In this document: positions 1 through 8,872 of the stretch, piece after piece
Position numbering within the stretch: the first letter of the stretch is position 1
How the letters are laid out: every line of letters starts with the position of its first letter
From: Lentzea guizhouensis
GTDB lineage: Bacteria; Actinomycetota; Actinomycetes; Mycobacteriales; Pseudonocardiaceae
DNA: 64,000 nucleotides
Direction of reading: 5' to 3'
Assembly: GCF_001701025.1 (NCBI RefSeq)
Contig: NZ_CP016793.1
Span: 496,001 to 560,000 of the forward strand
Notes under the pieces: generated by a model
Databases searched by the model: none
What the model was told of the DNA's origin: nothing
The model's input: the letters and a program-made list of their open reading frames with translations, nothing else
Position numbers and translations under genes: made by a program

Positions 1-622
1 CGTCGCCACGATGGTGCTCGCCGCGAAGCTGAAGTACCCGCTGGAGATCATCGCGTCGATCCCGATGGCGGAGAACATGCCGTCCGGTGACGCCTACCGC
101 CCCGGCGACGTGCTGACCATGTACGGCGGCAAGACCGTCGAGGTGCTCAACACCGACGCCGAGGGCCGGCTGATCCTGTCCGACGCGATCGTGCGCGCGT
201 GCGAGGACGACCCCGACTACCTGATCGAGACCGCGACGCTGACCGGCGCGCAGGTCGTGGCGCTGGGCAAGCGCACCTCGGGCGTCATGGGCTCGGACGA
301 GTTCCGCGACCGCGTCGCGCGGATCGGCACCGCCGTCGGCGAGTCGACGTGGGCCATGCCGTTGCCGGAGGAGCTGCGCGCGGACCTCGACTCGCGCCTG
401 GCCGACCTCGCGAACGTCACCGGCCACCGCTGGGGCGGCATGCTCGCCGCGGGCCTGTTCCTGCGCGAGTTCGTCGCCGAGGGCGTGCAGTGGGCGCACA
501 TCGACATCGCCGGTCCGGCGTTCCACACCGGTGGCGCGTACGGCTACACCACCAAGGGCGGCACCGGCGTCCCGGTGCGGACCATCGCGGCGGTGCTCGC
601 GGACATCGCGGCCAACGGCTGA
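1..622 (+). CDS. pepA: Leucyl aminopeptidase (M17), C-terminal part
   Basis: Carboxy-terminal 206 residues of a cytosolic M17 leucyl aminopeptidase. The gene starts before the window and the frame is open from base 2. The family signature NTDAEGRL, which supplies metal-binding Asp/Glu and the catalytic Arg, is visible, followed by TATLTGAQV and the conserved C-terminal DIAGPAF segment. The enzyme removes N-terminal residues from peptides with two divalent metals. A perfect hairpin lies directly after the stop. Position next to lpdA and sucB matches the usual actinobacterial order. Identification is firm; only the N-terminal half is missing because of the window edge. Confidence 0.95.
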   Translation, partial: VATMVLAAKLKYPLEIIASIPMAENMPSGDAYRPGDVLTMYGGKTVEVLNTDAEGRLILSDAIVRACEDDPDYLIETATLTGAQVVALGKRTSGVMGSDEFRDRVARIGTAVGESTWAMPLPEELRADLDSRLADLANVTGHRWGGMLAAGLFLREFVAEGVQWAHIDIAGPAFHTGGAYGYTTKGGTGVPVRTIAAVLADIAANG

Positions 623-630
623 CCTCCCGG

Positions 631-663
631 TCCCGCGACCGTCCACGATGGACGGTCGCGGGA
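631..663 (+). terminator. Hairpin terminator after pepA
   Basis: Perfect 15-bp inverted repeat (arms 631-645 and 649-663) with a 3-nt loop, nine bases after the pepA stop. There is no T tract, as is common for actinobacterial terminators. It separates pepA from the downstream OsmC-like gene. Confidence 0.75.
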
Positions 664-705
664 ACGGCCGTGGAAACGCGGCCCCGATGGGAGGAGTATT
701 TCCAC

Positions 706-1167
706 ATGGGGACGCATCAGTACGAGGTCGAGGTCGTCTGGACGGGCAACACCGGCGGCGGGACCGCCGGGTACCAGTCGTACGAGCGGGCGCACGAGGT
801 GCGGGCGGCGGGCAAGGAGACGATCCTCGGGTCGTCGGACCCGGCCTTCCGCGGTGACTCCTCGCGGTACAACCCGGAGGAGCTGCTCGTCGCGTCGCTG
901 TCGCAGTGCCACATGCTGTGGTACCTGCACCTCGCGTCGGTCAACGGCGTGGTGGTCACCGGCTACCGCGACGCCGCGACCGGCACGATGGCCGAGCACC
1001 CGGACGGGTCCGGCCGGTTCACCGAGGTCGTGCTGAACCCGGTGGTGAGCGTCGCCGACCCGGAGACGCGGGTGACCGCGCAGGCGCTGCACGAGCGGGC
1101 GCACTCGCTGTGCTTCATCGCGGCGAGCGTGAACTTCCCCGTCCGGCACGAGCCGACGGTGGTGTGA
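706..1167 (+). CDS. OsmC/Ohr-family protein
   Basis: A 153-residue OsmC-family protein. Family members reduce organic hydroperoxides with a pair of cysteines in the cytoplasm. The segments NPEELLVASLSQCHMLWYL and the later HSLCFIA carry the two cysteines expected at the active site, and the N-terminal Y-E-V-E-V-V-W strand is typical. The ATG at 706 is chosen because GGGAGGAG lies just upstream; the open frame extends further back but would overlap pepA. It stands alone between a terminator and a MerR gene. The true substrate is unknown. Confidence 0.85.
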   Translation: MGTHQYEVEVVWTGNTGGGTAGYQSYERAHEVRAAGKETILGSSDPAFRGDSSRYNPEELLVASLSQCHMLWYLHLASVNGVVVTGYRDAATGTMAEHPDGSGRFTEVVLNPVVSVADPETRVTAQALHERAHSLCFIAASVNFPVRHEPTVV

Positions 1168-1175
1168 AAAGGGAC

Positions 1176-1186
1176 TTGAGTCTCAA
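1176..1186. promoter_or_regulatory. Palindrome upstream of the MerR gene
   Basis: TTGAGTCTCAA, a perfect 5-1-5 palindrome 28 bases before the MerR start. Autoregulated MerR-family genes often carry such a dyad within a spaced-out promoter, so it is a candidate operator. No experiment supports this. Confidence 0.4.
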
Positions 1187-1213
1187 CCTGCTCCAGACCG
1201 CAGGGTGGTCGGC

Positions 1214-2203
1214 ATGACCGAACAGCTCTACCCCATCGGGGACGTCGCGCGCCGCACCGGCCTGAGTGTGAGCGCCATCAGGTTCTACGCCGACGCGGGT
1301 GTCGTCCCGCCCACCAGCCACACCGACGGCGGCTACCGGCTCTACGACGTCGAGGCCGTCGCCCGGCTGGAGCTCGTGCGGACGCTGCGCGACCTCGGTG
1401 CGAGCCTGCAGGACGTGCGCAGGCTGCTGGCCGACGAGACCTCGTTGCACGACCTCGCCACCACGCACCTCGGCATCGTCGAACGGCAGCTGCGGCACCT
1501 CAAGGCGCGCCGGGCCGTGCTGCGGACGATCGTCGCGCAGGGCAGCAACGCGCGGAAGGTGGCGTTGATGCACGAGCTCGTGTCGATGTCCGATGAGGAC
1601 CGGGAACGGCTGCTCGACGAGTTCTGGGGCGAGGTCACCGACGGGCTCACCGTGCACCCGTCGTTCGTCGAGCACCTGCACCGGCTGCGGCCCGAGCTGC
1701 CGGAGGAGCCGGGCACCGAGCAGCTGCAGGCGTGGATCGAGCTCGCCGACCTCGTGCGGGACGCGGGCTTCCGCGCCGAGGTCCGCGAGTTCCTGCACGG
1801 CAGCTTCTCCTCGCCGAAGGCGGTCACCGTGACGTCGCCGGAGGTGATGGCGCTCGTCGAGGCACACCGGCTGGTCGAGGTCGAGGCGTGCGAGGCGGAG
1901 CGGTCCGGGGTGGCACCGGACTCGCCGCGGGCGAACGAGATCGCCGGCCGGCTGCTCGCGTCACTCGCCGAGTTCACCGCGGAGGTGACCGGACAGCAGC
2001 CGGACCTGGCCGAGCTGAAGCTGTCGATGAGCGACCCCGACCCGGTCGTGGACGAGGCCGCGCGGGCGGCCGTCGCGCGGTTCGGCGAGGTGCTGGACCG
2101 GTACGTCGCCCTGGTGGAGACGATCAGCGGCAGGCCAACGCCGGACACGGCCGGCACCGGTGCGAGCGAGCGGTGGATCGCCGCCGCGGTGGCCGCGCTC
2201 TAG
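1214..2203 (+). CDS. MerR-family transcriptional regulator
   Basis: A 329-residue regulator. Residues 4-75 form a MerR winged helix (YPIGDVARRTGLSVSAIRFY, then the wing GYRLYD), followed by a coiled dimerisation helix. A long C-terminal part of about 230 residues, rich in Glu and Leu, has no recognised ligand signature. A TipAS-like or other effector-binding role is possible but not shown. The ATG at 1214 is preferred to the in-frame GTG at 1205. The 3' end overlaps the convergent next gene by 4 bases. Confidence 0.85.
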   Translation: MTEQLYPIGDVARRTGLSVSAIRFYADAGVVPPTSHTDGGYRLYDVEAVARLELVRTLRDLGASLQDVRRLLADETSLHDLATTHLGIVERQLRHLKARRAVLRTIVAQGSNARKVALMHELVSMSDEDRERLLDEFWGEVTDGLTVHPSFVEHLHRLRPELPEEPGTEQLQAWIELADLVRDAGFRAEVREFLHGSFSSPKAVTVTSPEVMALVEAHRLVEVEACEAERSGVAPDSPRANEIAGRLLASLAEFTAEVTGQQPDLAELKLSMSDPDPVVDEAARAAVARFGEVLDRYVALVETISGRPTPDTAGTGASERWIAAAVAAL

Positions 2204-2526
2204 CCGTTGCCGAGCTTCTTCTGCCGCGCCGTGTAGTCGCGCATGCGCTTGGGGTAGCCGACGATGCCGGCGTCGTAGATCGGCATGCCGTGCTTGCGGG
2301 CGAACGAGCGCGCGGCGTCGGTGCTCGCGACGCGGCGGCGGGTCCACTCGCCGTCGTGCGCGACCAGGACCACAGTGGTTTCGGTCACCGTGGTCTTCGG
2401 CTCGACGTAGGCCTCGACGCCCTGGCGGGTCTTCGTCCACTCCTCGAGGTGGCTCGTGTCCTGGTTGGACGCCGTGCGCAGCACACCGGGACGCGGCTTC
2501 CTGCGGAAACGATCGAACAGCCCCAT
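2200..2526 (-). CDS. Small conserved actinobacterial protein
   Basis: A 108-residue basic, soluble protein starting MGLFDRFRRKP, with a core VVLVAHDGEWTRRRV and PIYDAGIVGYP. Proteins of this kind are widespread next to lpdA in actinomycetes and are often labelled oxidoreductase without proof. I see no cofactor motif. It is transcribed away from lpdA and overlaps the MerR gene end by 4 bases. Function unknown. Confidence 0.75.
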   Translation of the reverse strand: MGLFDRFRRKPRPGVLRTASNQDTSHLEEWTKTRQGVEAYVEPKTTVTETTVVLVAHDGEWTRRRVASTDAARSFARKHGMPIYDAGIVGYPKRMRDYTARQKKLGNG

Positions 2527-2705
2527 CGGGCACCTCCTGCGACTCCCTCCACCATGGTGCCAGGTAGGGGTGTTATGAGTAGGTGAATGATCAGAACAGG
2601 ACGTGGTCTCCCATGCCGGATCACCATGCTCCGGGAACTAGTGACAAGATGGCCGCGTACCTCGCGCGCACCCGCGCGTAGTAAGTAATCCCGAGGAGAT
2701 CCGAA

Positions 2706-4094
2706 GTGACTTCGCCGGAACTGGAGTCGGCCACCAACGCCGATCTCGTCATCCTCGGCGGTGGTTCGGGTGGCTACGCCTGCGCGTTCCGCGCGGCTGA
2801 GCTCGGCCTGTCCGTCGTCCTGGTCGAGAAGGACAAGCTGGGCGGCACCTGCCTGCACCGCGGCTGCATCCCGACCAAGGCGCTGCTGCACGCGGCCGAG
2901 GTGGCGGACAACGCCCGCGAGGGCGACCAGTTCGGCGTGAAGAGCTCGCTCGAGGGCATCGACATCGCCGGTGTGAACTCGTACAAGGACGGCGTGGTCT
3001 CGCGGCTCTACAAGGGCCTGCAGGGTCTCGCGAAGGCGAACAAGGTCACCCTGGTCGAGGGAGCCGGCACGTTCGTCGGCCCGAACACCGTCGAGGTCGA
3101 CGGCCGGCGCTACACCGGCAAGAACGTGGTGCTCGCGACCGGTTCGTACGCGCGCAGCCTGCCCGGTCTGGAGATCGGCGGCCGGGTGATCACCAGCGAC
3201 CAGGCGCTCACCCTGGACTTCATCCCGGAGAAGGTCGTCGTCCTGGGCGGCGGCGTCATCGGCGTGGAGTTCGCGAGCGTGTGGCGTTCGTTCGGCGCCG
3301 AGGTGACCATCGTCGAGGCCCTGCCCCGCCTGGTCCCGGCCGAGGACGAGTACGCGTCCAAGCAGCTGGAGCGCGCGTTCCGCAAGCGCGGCATCAAGTT
3401 CAAGACCGGCGTGAAGTTCACCGGCGCCACCCAGACCGACTCCGGTGTGTCCGTCACGCTGGAGAACGGCGACGTCCTCGACGCCGACCTGCTGCTCGTC
3501 GCGGTCGGCCGCGGCCCGAACAGCGCGGGTCACGGCTACGAGGAAGCCGGGATCAAGATCGACCGCGGGTTCGTCGTCACCGACGAGCGGCTGCGCACGA
3601 GCCTGCCGAACGTCTACGCCGTCGGCGACATCGTCCCCGGTCTGCAGCTCGCGCACCGCGGGTTCCAGCAGGGCATCTTCGTGGCCGAGGAGATCGCGGG
3701 CCAGAACCCGAAGGTGATCGACGAGGCCGGCATCCCGCGGGTGACCTACTGCAAGCCCGAGGTCGCCTCCGTCGGTCTCACCGAGGCCGCGGCCAAGGAG
3801 AAGTACGGCTCGGCCGAGGTCTTCGTCTACGACCTCGCGGGCAACGGCAAGAGCCAGATCCTCAAGACCGCGGGTGGCGTGAAGCTCGTGAAGGCGCCCG
3901 ACGGCCCCGTCGTCGGTGTCACCATGGTCGGTGAGCGCGTCGGTGAGCTGATCGGTGAGGCGCAGCTGATCTACAGCTGGGAGGCTTACCCCGACGACGT
4001 GGCTCCGCTGATCCACGCCCACCCGACCCAGACTGAAGCCCTCGGCGAGGCGTTCCTCGCCCTGGCCGGCAAGCCGCTGCACGTGCACGGCTGA
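2706..4094 (+). CDS. lpdA: Dihydrolipoyl dehydrogenase (E3)
   Basis: A 462-residue FAD disulfide oxidoreductase, the E3 component of 2-oxoacid dehydrogenase complexes, which reoxidises dihydrolipoyl groups with NAD+. The FAD Rossmann motif GGGSGGYA is near residue 18. The redox pair is Cys49/Cys54 in GTCLHRGCIP. The NAD motif GGGVIGVEFA lies near 180, and the C-terminal HAHPTQTEAL supplies the catalytic His-Glu. Length matches the family. It is followed 51 bases later by sucB, so both E2 and E3 are made from one locus. ATG is preceded by GAGGAG. Confidence 0.97.
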   Translation: MTSPELESATNADLVILGGGSGGYACAFRAAELGLSVVLVEKDKLGGTCLHRGCIPTKALLHAAEVADNAREGDQFGVKSSLEGIDIAGVNSYKDGVVSRLYKGLQGLAKANKVTLVEGAGTFVGPNTVEVDGRRYTGKNVVLATGSYARSLPGLEIGGRVITSDQALTLDFIPEKVVVLGGGVIGVEFASVWRSFGAEVTIVEALPRLVPAEDEYASKQLERAFRKRGIKFKTGVKFTGATQTDSGVSVTLENGDVLDADLLLVAVGRGPNSAGHGYEEAGIKIDRGFVVTDERLRTSLPNVYAVGDIVPGLQLAHRGFQQGIFVAEEIAGQNPKVIDEAGIPRVTYCKPEVASVGLTEAAAKEKYGSAEVFVYDLAGNGKSQILKTAGGVKLVKAPDGPVVGVTMVGERVGELIGEAQLIYSWEAYPDDVAPLIHAHPTQTEALGEAFLALAGKPLHVHG

Positions 4095-4145
4095 CCGTTT
4101 CCCCATACAAGTCAGCCACACGAGAGCACGAGGAGTCAGCGAACA

Positions 4146-5923
4146 ATGGCCTTCTCCGTCCAGATGCCCGCACTCGGTGAGAGTGTCACCGAGGGCACGG
4201 TCACCCGGTGGTTGAAGCAGGAAGGCGACCGGGTGGAGGTGGACGAGCCGTTGCTCGAGGTGTCCACCGACAAGGTCGACACCGAGATCCCGTCCCCGGC
4301 GGCCGGCGTCCTGCAGAAGATCGTCGCTCAGGAGGACGACACCGTCGAGGTAGGCGGCGAGCTCGCGGTCATCGGCGACGGTGACGGCGGTTCCGCCGAC
4401 TCGGCGCCCGCTCCGGCCGAGGAGTCCGCGCCGCAGCAGCAGGAGGAGCCGCAGCAGACGCAGCCCGCCGCGCAGCCGGCCGAGGAAACCCAGGAGGCTC
4501 CCGCGGCGCCCGCCCAGTCGGGTGGTTCCGCGCAGGGCACCGACGTCACGATGCCCGCGCTCGGCGAGTCCGTGACCGAGGGCACCGTCACCCGCTGGCT
4601 GAAGCAGGTCGGTGACAGCGTCGAGGTCGACGAGCCGCTGCTCGAGGTCTCGACCGACAAGGTCGACACCGAGATCCCGTCGCCGGTCGCGGGCACGCTG
4701 CTCGAGATCGTCGCGGGTGAGGACGAGACCGTCGAGGTCGGCGGCAAGCTCGCCGTCGTCGGTTCCGGCAGCCCGGCCCAGGCCTCGTCGCAGCCCGCTC
4801 CCGCGCAGGAGACCAAGTCCGAGCCGAAGCAGGAAGCCCCGGCTGCGGCGCCGAAGCAGGAGGAGGCCCCGAAGCAGCAGGCTGCCCCGGCTCCCGCCCA
4901 GCAGGCTCCGGCTCAGCAGGCTCCGGCCCAGCAGCAGTCGGCCCAGCAGCAGTCGGCTCCGGCTTCCTCGGGTGACGACGCGAACGGCACGCCGTACGTC
5001 ACGCCGCTGGTGCGCAAGCTCGCGTCGGAGAACGGCATCGACCTGGGCTCGCTGAAGGGCACCGGCGTCGGTGGCCGCATCCGCAAGCAGGACGTGCTGG
5101 CCGCGGTCGAGGCCAAGAAGGCCCCGGCTCCCGCGCCCGCCGCTGCTCCGGCCGCCCCGCCGCTCGCACCGCCGCCCCGGCCACGGTCGACAACTCGGGC
5201 AAGCGCGGCACCGTGCAGAAGCTCCCGCGCCTGCGTCAGATCGTCGCGCAGCGCACGCGTGAGTCGCTGCAGATGTCGGCCCAGCTCACCCAGGTGTTCG
5301 AGGTCGACGTCACCAAGATCGCCCGCCTGCGCAACCAGGCGAAGAAGGCGTTCGAGGCGCGGGAGGGCGCGAAGCTCACGTTCCTGCCGTTCTTCGCCAA
5401 GGCCGCCATCGAGGCGCTCAAGGCCCACCCGGTGCTCAACGCGTCGATCGACGAGGAGCGCAAGGAGGTCACCTACCACGGTGCCGAGCACCTCGGTCTG
5501 GCGATCGACACGGAGCGCGGCCTGCTCAACGCCGTGATCCACAACGCCGGTGACCTGAACCTGTCGGGCATCGCCCACAAGATCAGCGACCTGGCCGCGC
5601 GGGCGCGGTCGAACAAGCTCACCCCGGACGAGCTCACCGGTGGCACGTTCTCGCTGACCAACCTGGGCAGCAACGGCGCCCTCTTCGACACCCCGATCAT
5701 CCAGCAGCCGCAGGTCGGCATCCTGGGCGTCGGCGTCGTGAAGAAGCGCCCGGTCGTCATGACCGACGAGGACGGCAACGACACCATCGCGATCCGCTCG
5801 ATGATGTACCTCGCCCTCACCTACGACCACCGCCTGGTCGACGGTGCGGACGCGGGCCGGTTCCTCACGACCGTGAAGAACCGCCTGGAAGAGGGCGCTT
5901 TCGAGGCCGACCTGGGTCTCTGA
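4146..5923 (+). CDS. sucB: 2-oxoacid dehydrogenase E2 (sucB), frameshifted in this sequence
   Basis: Dihydrolipoyllysine succinyl-/acyltransferase. Two lipoyl domains are visible (each with [11 protein letters not shown], the lipoylated Lys in the DKV turn), joined by Ala/Pro/Gln linkers, then an E3-binding domain ([12 protein letters not shown]...GGRIRKQDV). The catalytic domain, ending in [15 protein letters not shown], continues in a different frame. The first frame runs out at 5537 and the correct one resumes before 5162. One base is missing, most simply one C in the CCCC run at 5155-5158. Restored length is about 592 residues. As the protein is central to metabolism, sequence error is likelier than a pseudogene. 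Confidence 0.9.
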
Positions 5924-5925
5924 CC

Positions 5926-6032
5926 GCCCCCGAGGGGGCCCCGCGGTAGCTGATATCCAATATATCGGTTCCGTCGGGCAATGGAGGTTGTAGAAAGTCG
6001 AGGGCCATCCTGTTCGCCGGGGTGGCCCTCGA
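5926..6032 (+). terminator. Two hairpins after sucB
   Basis: A short GC hairpin, GCCCCCGAGGGGGC (5926-5939), is followed by a second dyad with perfect 10-bp arms TCGAGGGCCA (5998-6007) and TGGCCCTCGA (6023-6032). Together they probably end the lpdA-sucB transcript. Between them lies a TGATATCCAATATATCGG element described separately. Confidence 0.6.
5951..5968. repeat. TGATATCC-TATATCGG intergenic element
   Basis: The AT-rich string TGATATCCAATATATCGG in otherwise GC-rich DNA. Its first 12 bases recur exactly at 8799-8810, and its TATATCGG end recurs at 8727, 59178 and 59301, with an inverted copy at 54143. It is part of a dispersed short repeat family. Confidence 0.6.
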
Positions 6033-6098
6033 CACATCTGCGGAGATGTCCGTTTTTGCCGCTGTGCACGAGATGCTCGTGTGGGGAACGATCTAGGC

Positions 6099-6989
6099 AT
6101 GCGAGTTGTCATCGCGGGATCGTCGGGCCTGATCGGGACGAGCTTGGTGGCGTCGATGCGCGCCGCCGGTCACGAGGTGCTGCGGCTGGTGCGCCGCAAG
6201 GCGGCCGCGCCCGACGAGCGCGGCTGGGACCCCTACGCCGCTCGCATCGACGCGGGCACGTTCGACGGGGTCGACGCCGTCATCAACCTGTGCGGCGCCG
6301 GCATCGGTGACAAGCGGTGGGACGACGCGCGCAAGCAGGTGCTGCGCGACAGCCGGGTCGTGCCGGCCGAGGTGTTGTCGGCGGCGGTGGTCGAGCACGG
6401 CGTGCCGGTGCTGGTGAGCTCGTCGGGTGCGCACTTCTACGGCGACACCGGTTCGCGGCTCGCGGACGAGGACGCGCCGGGCGGGCACACGTTCATGTCG
6501 CGGCTGACCCAGGAGTGGGAGGCGGCGACGTCGGTGGCGCAGGAGGGTGGCGTCCGGGTCGTGCTGATGCGCACGGCTGTCGTCATCTCCCCCACCGGTG
6601 GTGTGCTGGGGCGGTTGAAGCCGGTGTTCCAGTTCTTCCTGGGCGGCAAGCTCGGGACGGGTGAGCAGTACTTCCCGTGGGTGTCGCTCGACGACGTCGT
6701 CGCGGCATACCGGTTCGTGGTGGAGCACGAGGACATCAGCGGGCCGGTGAACGTGGCCGGGCCGACGCCGGTGACGAACGCCGAGTTCACCAAGGCCGTG
6801 GGTGCCGCGCTGGGGCGGCCGACGCCGTGGTCGGTGCCGGCGTTCGCGCTGAAGGCGTTGCTCGGCGGTGAGATGGCGGAGGAGCTGCTGCTCAGCGGGC
6901 CGGGGCTGACGCCGAAGGTGCTGGAGAGCCGCGGGTTCCACTTCCTGCACCCCGCGCTGCCGGCCGCGTTGACCACGGCGGTGGCATGA
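6099..6989 (+). CDS. TIGR01777-family NAD(P)-binding epimerase
   Basis: A 296-residue extended-SDR protein of the TIGR01777 (YfcH/SCO2188-like) type. The N-terminal nucleotide motif is VVIAGSSGLIGTSLV, followed by the family segments INLCGAGIGDKRW, SSSGAHFYGD and the C-terminal DUF1731 portion (FALKALLGGEMAEELLLSG). The substrate is unknown. The ATG at 6099 is taken because the protein then begins with the Rossmann strand; GTG at 6081 is an alternative. It overlaps the next gene by ATGA, indicating coupling with the PAP2 gene and probably lipB. Confidence 0.88.
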   Translation: MRVVIAGSSGLIGTSLVASMRAAGHEVLRLVRRKAAAPDERGWDPYAARIDAGTFDGVDAVINLCGAGIGDKRWDDARKQVLRDSRVVPAEVLSAAVVEHGVPVLVSSSGAHFYGDTGSRLADEDAPGGHTFMSRLTQEWEAATSVAQEGGVRVVLMRTAVVISPTGGVLGRLKPVFQFFLGGKLGTGEQYFPWVSLDDVVAAYRFVVEHEDISGPVNVAGPTPVTNAEFTKAVGAALGRPTPWSVPAFALKALLGGEMAEELLLSGPGLTPKVLESRGFHFLHPALPAALTTAVA

Positions 6990-7564
6990 CCCGCGCGCTC
7001 GGTGCGGTGCTGGTGATCTCCTGGGTGCTGGTCGGTCTGCCGGAGGTCACCCCCCTCGACGTGTGGGTGCACGAGAACCTGCCGCGTCCCGAGTGGCTGC
7101 GGACCGTCGCGTTCGTGGTGAGCCTGGTCCTCGGGCCGACGATCGGGTGGACGTTCGCGGCGGTGCTGGCCGTGCTCGCGTGGCGGCGGCGCGACGTCCG
7201 GCTCTGGAAAGCTCTCGCGCTGCACGCGATCTGTTGCGCTACCTTGCTGACGCGGTGGCTGTTCGACCGGGTCCGGCCGATCGAGTACCACCTGCCGAGC
7301 TACCCGAGCGGGCACACGGTGGCGGTGGCGTCGGTGGCGTTCACGATGGTCGTGCTGTTCCGGCGAGGTGTGCTGTGGGCGGTGCTCGCGGTGCTGGTCG
7401 CCGGGTTCGCGCGGGTCGTGCTGGAGATGCACTGGGTCGGCGACGTCGTCGGCGCGGTGCTGGGTGTGACGGGTGCCGGTCTTCTGGCTGGGCTCGCGCT
7501 GGGGTTGGTAACGTCGGTACGTGAACTCGTGCCGCACCTCGCCAGACCCCGTCGTCGTCCGTGA
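6986..7564 (+). CDS. PAP2-family membrane phosphatase
   Basis: A 192-residue integral membrane protein with about five hydrophobic segments. The three phosphatase motifs are present in order: DRVRP (motif 1, near 93), YPSGHT (motif 2, near 105) and [10 protein letters not shown] (motif 3, near 150), giving the vanadium-peroxidase/PAP2 active site facing outside. Likely dephosphorylates lipid phosphates or pyrophosphates such as undecaprenyl-PP. It overlaps the epimerase stop by ATGA and its 3' end overlaps lipB by 44 bases. Confidence 0.88.
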   Translation: MTRALGAVLVISWVLVGLPEVTPLDVWVHENLPRPEWLRTVAFVVSLVLGPTIGWTFAAVLAVLAWRRRDVRLWKALALHAICCATLLTRWLFDRVRPIEYHLPSYPSGHTVAVASVAFTMVVLFRRGVLWAVLAVLVAGFARVVLEMHWVGDVVGAVLGVTGAGLLAGLALGLVTSVRELVPHLARPRRRP

Positions 7565-8249
7565 GCTGGGCCTCATCGACTACATGGCGGCGTGGGACCT
7601 GCAGAAGGAGATCGCGGAAGCGCGCGCCGACGGCACCGGGCCGGACACGCTCCTGCTGCTCGAACACCCGCCGGTCTACACCTGCGGCCGCCGCACGCTC
7701 GACGAGGAACGCCCGCGCGGCAGCTCCACCCCGGTCATCGACGTCGACCGCGGCGGCAAGATCACCTGGCACGGCCCCGGCCAGCTCGTCGGCTACCCGA
7801 TCGTGCGGCTGACCGAGCCGCTGGACGTCGTCGACTACGTCCGCCGCGTCGAGCAGGGCCTGATCGAGGTGTGCGACCGGCTCGGCGTGCACACCGGCCG
7901 GGTCGAGGGCCGCAGCGGCGTGTGGCTGCCGGCCGACGACCGCGGCCCGGAGCGCAAGGTCGCGGCGATCGGCATCCGCGTGCAGCGCGGCGTGACCATG
8001 CACGGCTTCGAGATCAACTGCAACGCGAGCCTCGAGGCGTTCGGCGAGATCATCCCGTGCGGCATCGCGGACGCGGGCGTCGCGTCGCTCTCCTACGAGC
8101 TCGGCCGCGACGTCACCGTCGCCGAGGTCCTGCCGCTGGCCCGTGACGCTGTGTTGGCCGCCCTTGACGGAACGCTCCCCCTGACGGACCGGACTTTGGC
8201 CCGCTCTGGCCCCGTCGCGCCCGGTATCACCTTCGCTAGCATTCCGTAG
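7521..8249 (+). CDS. lipB: Octanoyl-[ACP]:protein octanoyltransferase
   Basis: A 242-residue LipB, which moves octanoyl groups from ACP to lipoyl domains such as those of SucB. Visible motifs are [10 protein letters not shown], the glycine-rich [12 protein letters not shown], the catalytic Lys in RKVAAIGIR and the catalytic Cys in [11 protein letters not shown]. The GTG at 7521 lies inside the PAP2 gene. In other actinomycetes lipA follows closely, but here it is at 58.1 kb, which marks the left edge of inserted DNA. Confidence 0.95.
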   Translation: MNSCRTSPDPVVVRELGLIDYMAAWDLQKEIAEARADGTGPDTLLLLEHPPVYTCGRRTLDEERPRGSSTPVIDVDRGGKITWHGPGQLVGYPIVRLTEPLDVVDYVRRVEQGLIEVCDRLGVHTGRVEGRSGVWLPADDRGPERKVAAIGIRVQRGVTMHGFEINCNASLEAFGEIIPCGIADAGVASLSYELGRDVTVAEVLPLARDAVLAALDGTLPLTDRTLARSGPVAPGITFASIP

Positions 8250-8285
8250 CCCCGCGGGCCGCGGGATCTCGGAGGAGGGTGCGTC

Positions 8286-8801
8286 GTGAAGCTTTCCCGA
8301 CGCCAGTTGTTCACGGCTGCCGGCATCACGGCTCTGGCTTCGGCAACGTCAGCAGGGACGTCGCCGGCTTGCGCGACCGGTGCGGCGGCGGTGGGCACGC
8401 CGGTACGCGTCTGGAGCGGCGAGATCCGGGTCGGCGACTGGGAGCGGTACTACCTCGGGCTCGACGGCGGAGCTCACCAGAAAGCGCTTGATTCATTGGA
8501 CATCGCATATCGCGACGGTGTCCGAGCTGACGAGCAGAACCTGATGGTGCCGGTCGAAGCCGTGCGGCGAGCTGCGCTGGAGCTCGGTGACCACGCGGCC
8601 GCCGATGTGTTGCGCGACCGGTTCGAGCTCGACTCGCCCTCGATGCTCGGGCGCGGGCTCAAGCTCGTGCTCGGCCAGGGCGGGCTGGAGCACCGCTACC
8701 TCGACGACCTGAGCCTGCAGCTGCGATATATCGGATATCGGTGGAGGTTCGCGAAGCACGTGCTGCCGATGCCGGCAGCAGTGCGTGCAGCTCTGGCCTG
8801 A
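8286..8801 (+). CDS. Tat-type exported hypothetical protein
   Basis: A 171-residue protein of unknown function, GTG start after a GGAGGAGGG ribosome site. The N-terminus MKLSRRQLFTAAGITALASA has a twin-arginine motif and hydrophobic stretch. Processing near residues 25-30 is likely, although a Cys there could also be lipidated. The remainder (WERYYLGLDGGAHQKALD, YRDGVRADEQNL) resembles no family I can name. Unusually, an AT-rich GATATATCGGATATCGG repeat is translated as RYIGYRW near residue 150, and the stop codon lies within the next repeat copy. It sits right at the left edge of the inserted region. Confidence 0.6.
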   Translation: MKLSRRQLFTAAGITALASATSAGTSPACATGAAAVGTPVRVWSGEIRVGDWERYYLGLDGGAHQKALDSLDIAYRDGVRADEQNLMVPVEAVRRAALELGDHAAADVLRDRFELDSPSMLGRGLKLVLGQGGLEHRYLDDLSLQLRYIGYRWRFAKHVLPMPAAVRAALA

Positions 8802-8872
8802 TATCCAATACGCGATATATCGCGAACCCATATATGGGATATCGGATATGGGCTCGCGACATATGGGACATC
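8723..8872. repeat. AT-rich palindromic repeat cluster
   Basis: Clustered ATAT-type elements in GC-rich surroundings: GATATATCGGATATCGG (8725-8741, inside the preceding gene), then 8799-8872 with TGATATCCAATA, the palindromes CGCGATATATCGCG and CCCATATATGGG, and two further ATATGGG copies. The outer part may serve as a bidirectional terminator between convergent genes. The family recurs at 5951, 54142, 59173 and 59296. Confidence 0.65.
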
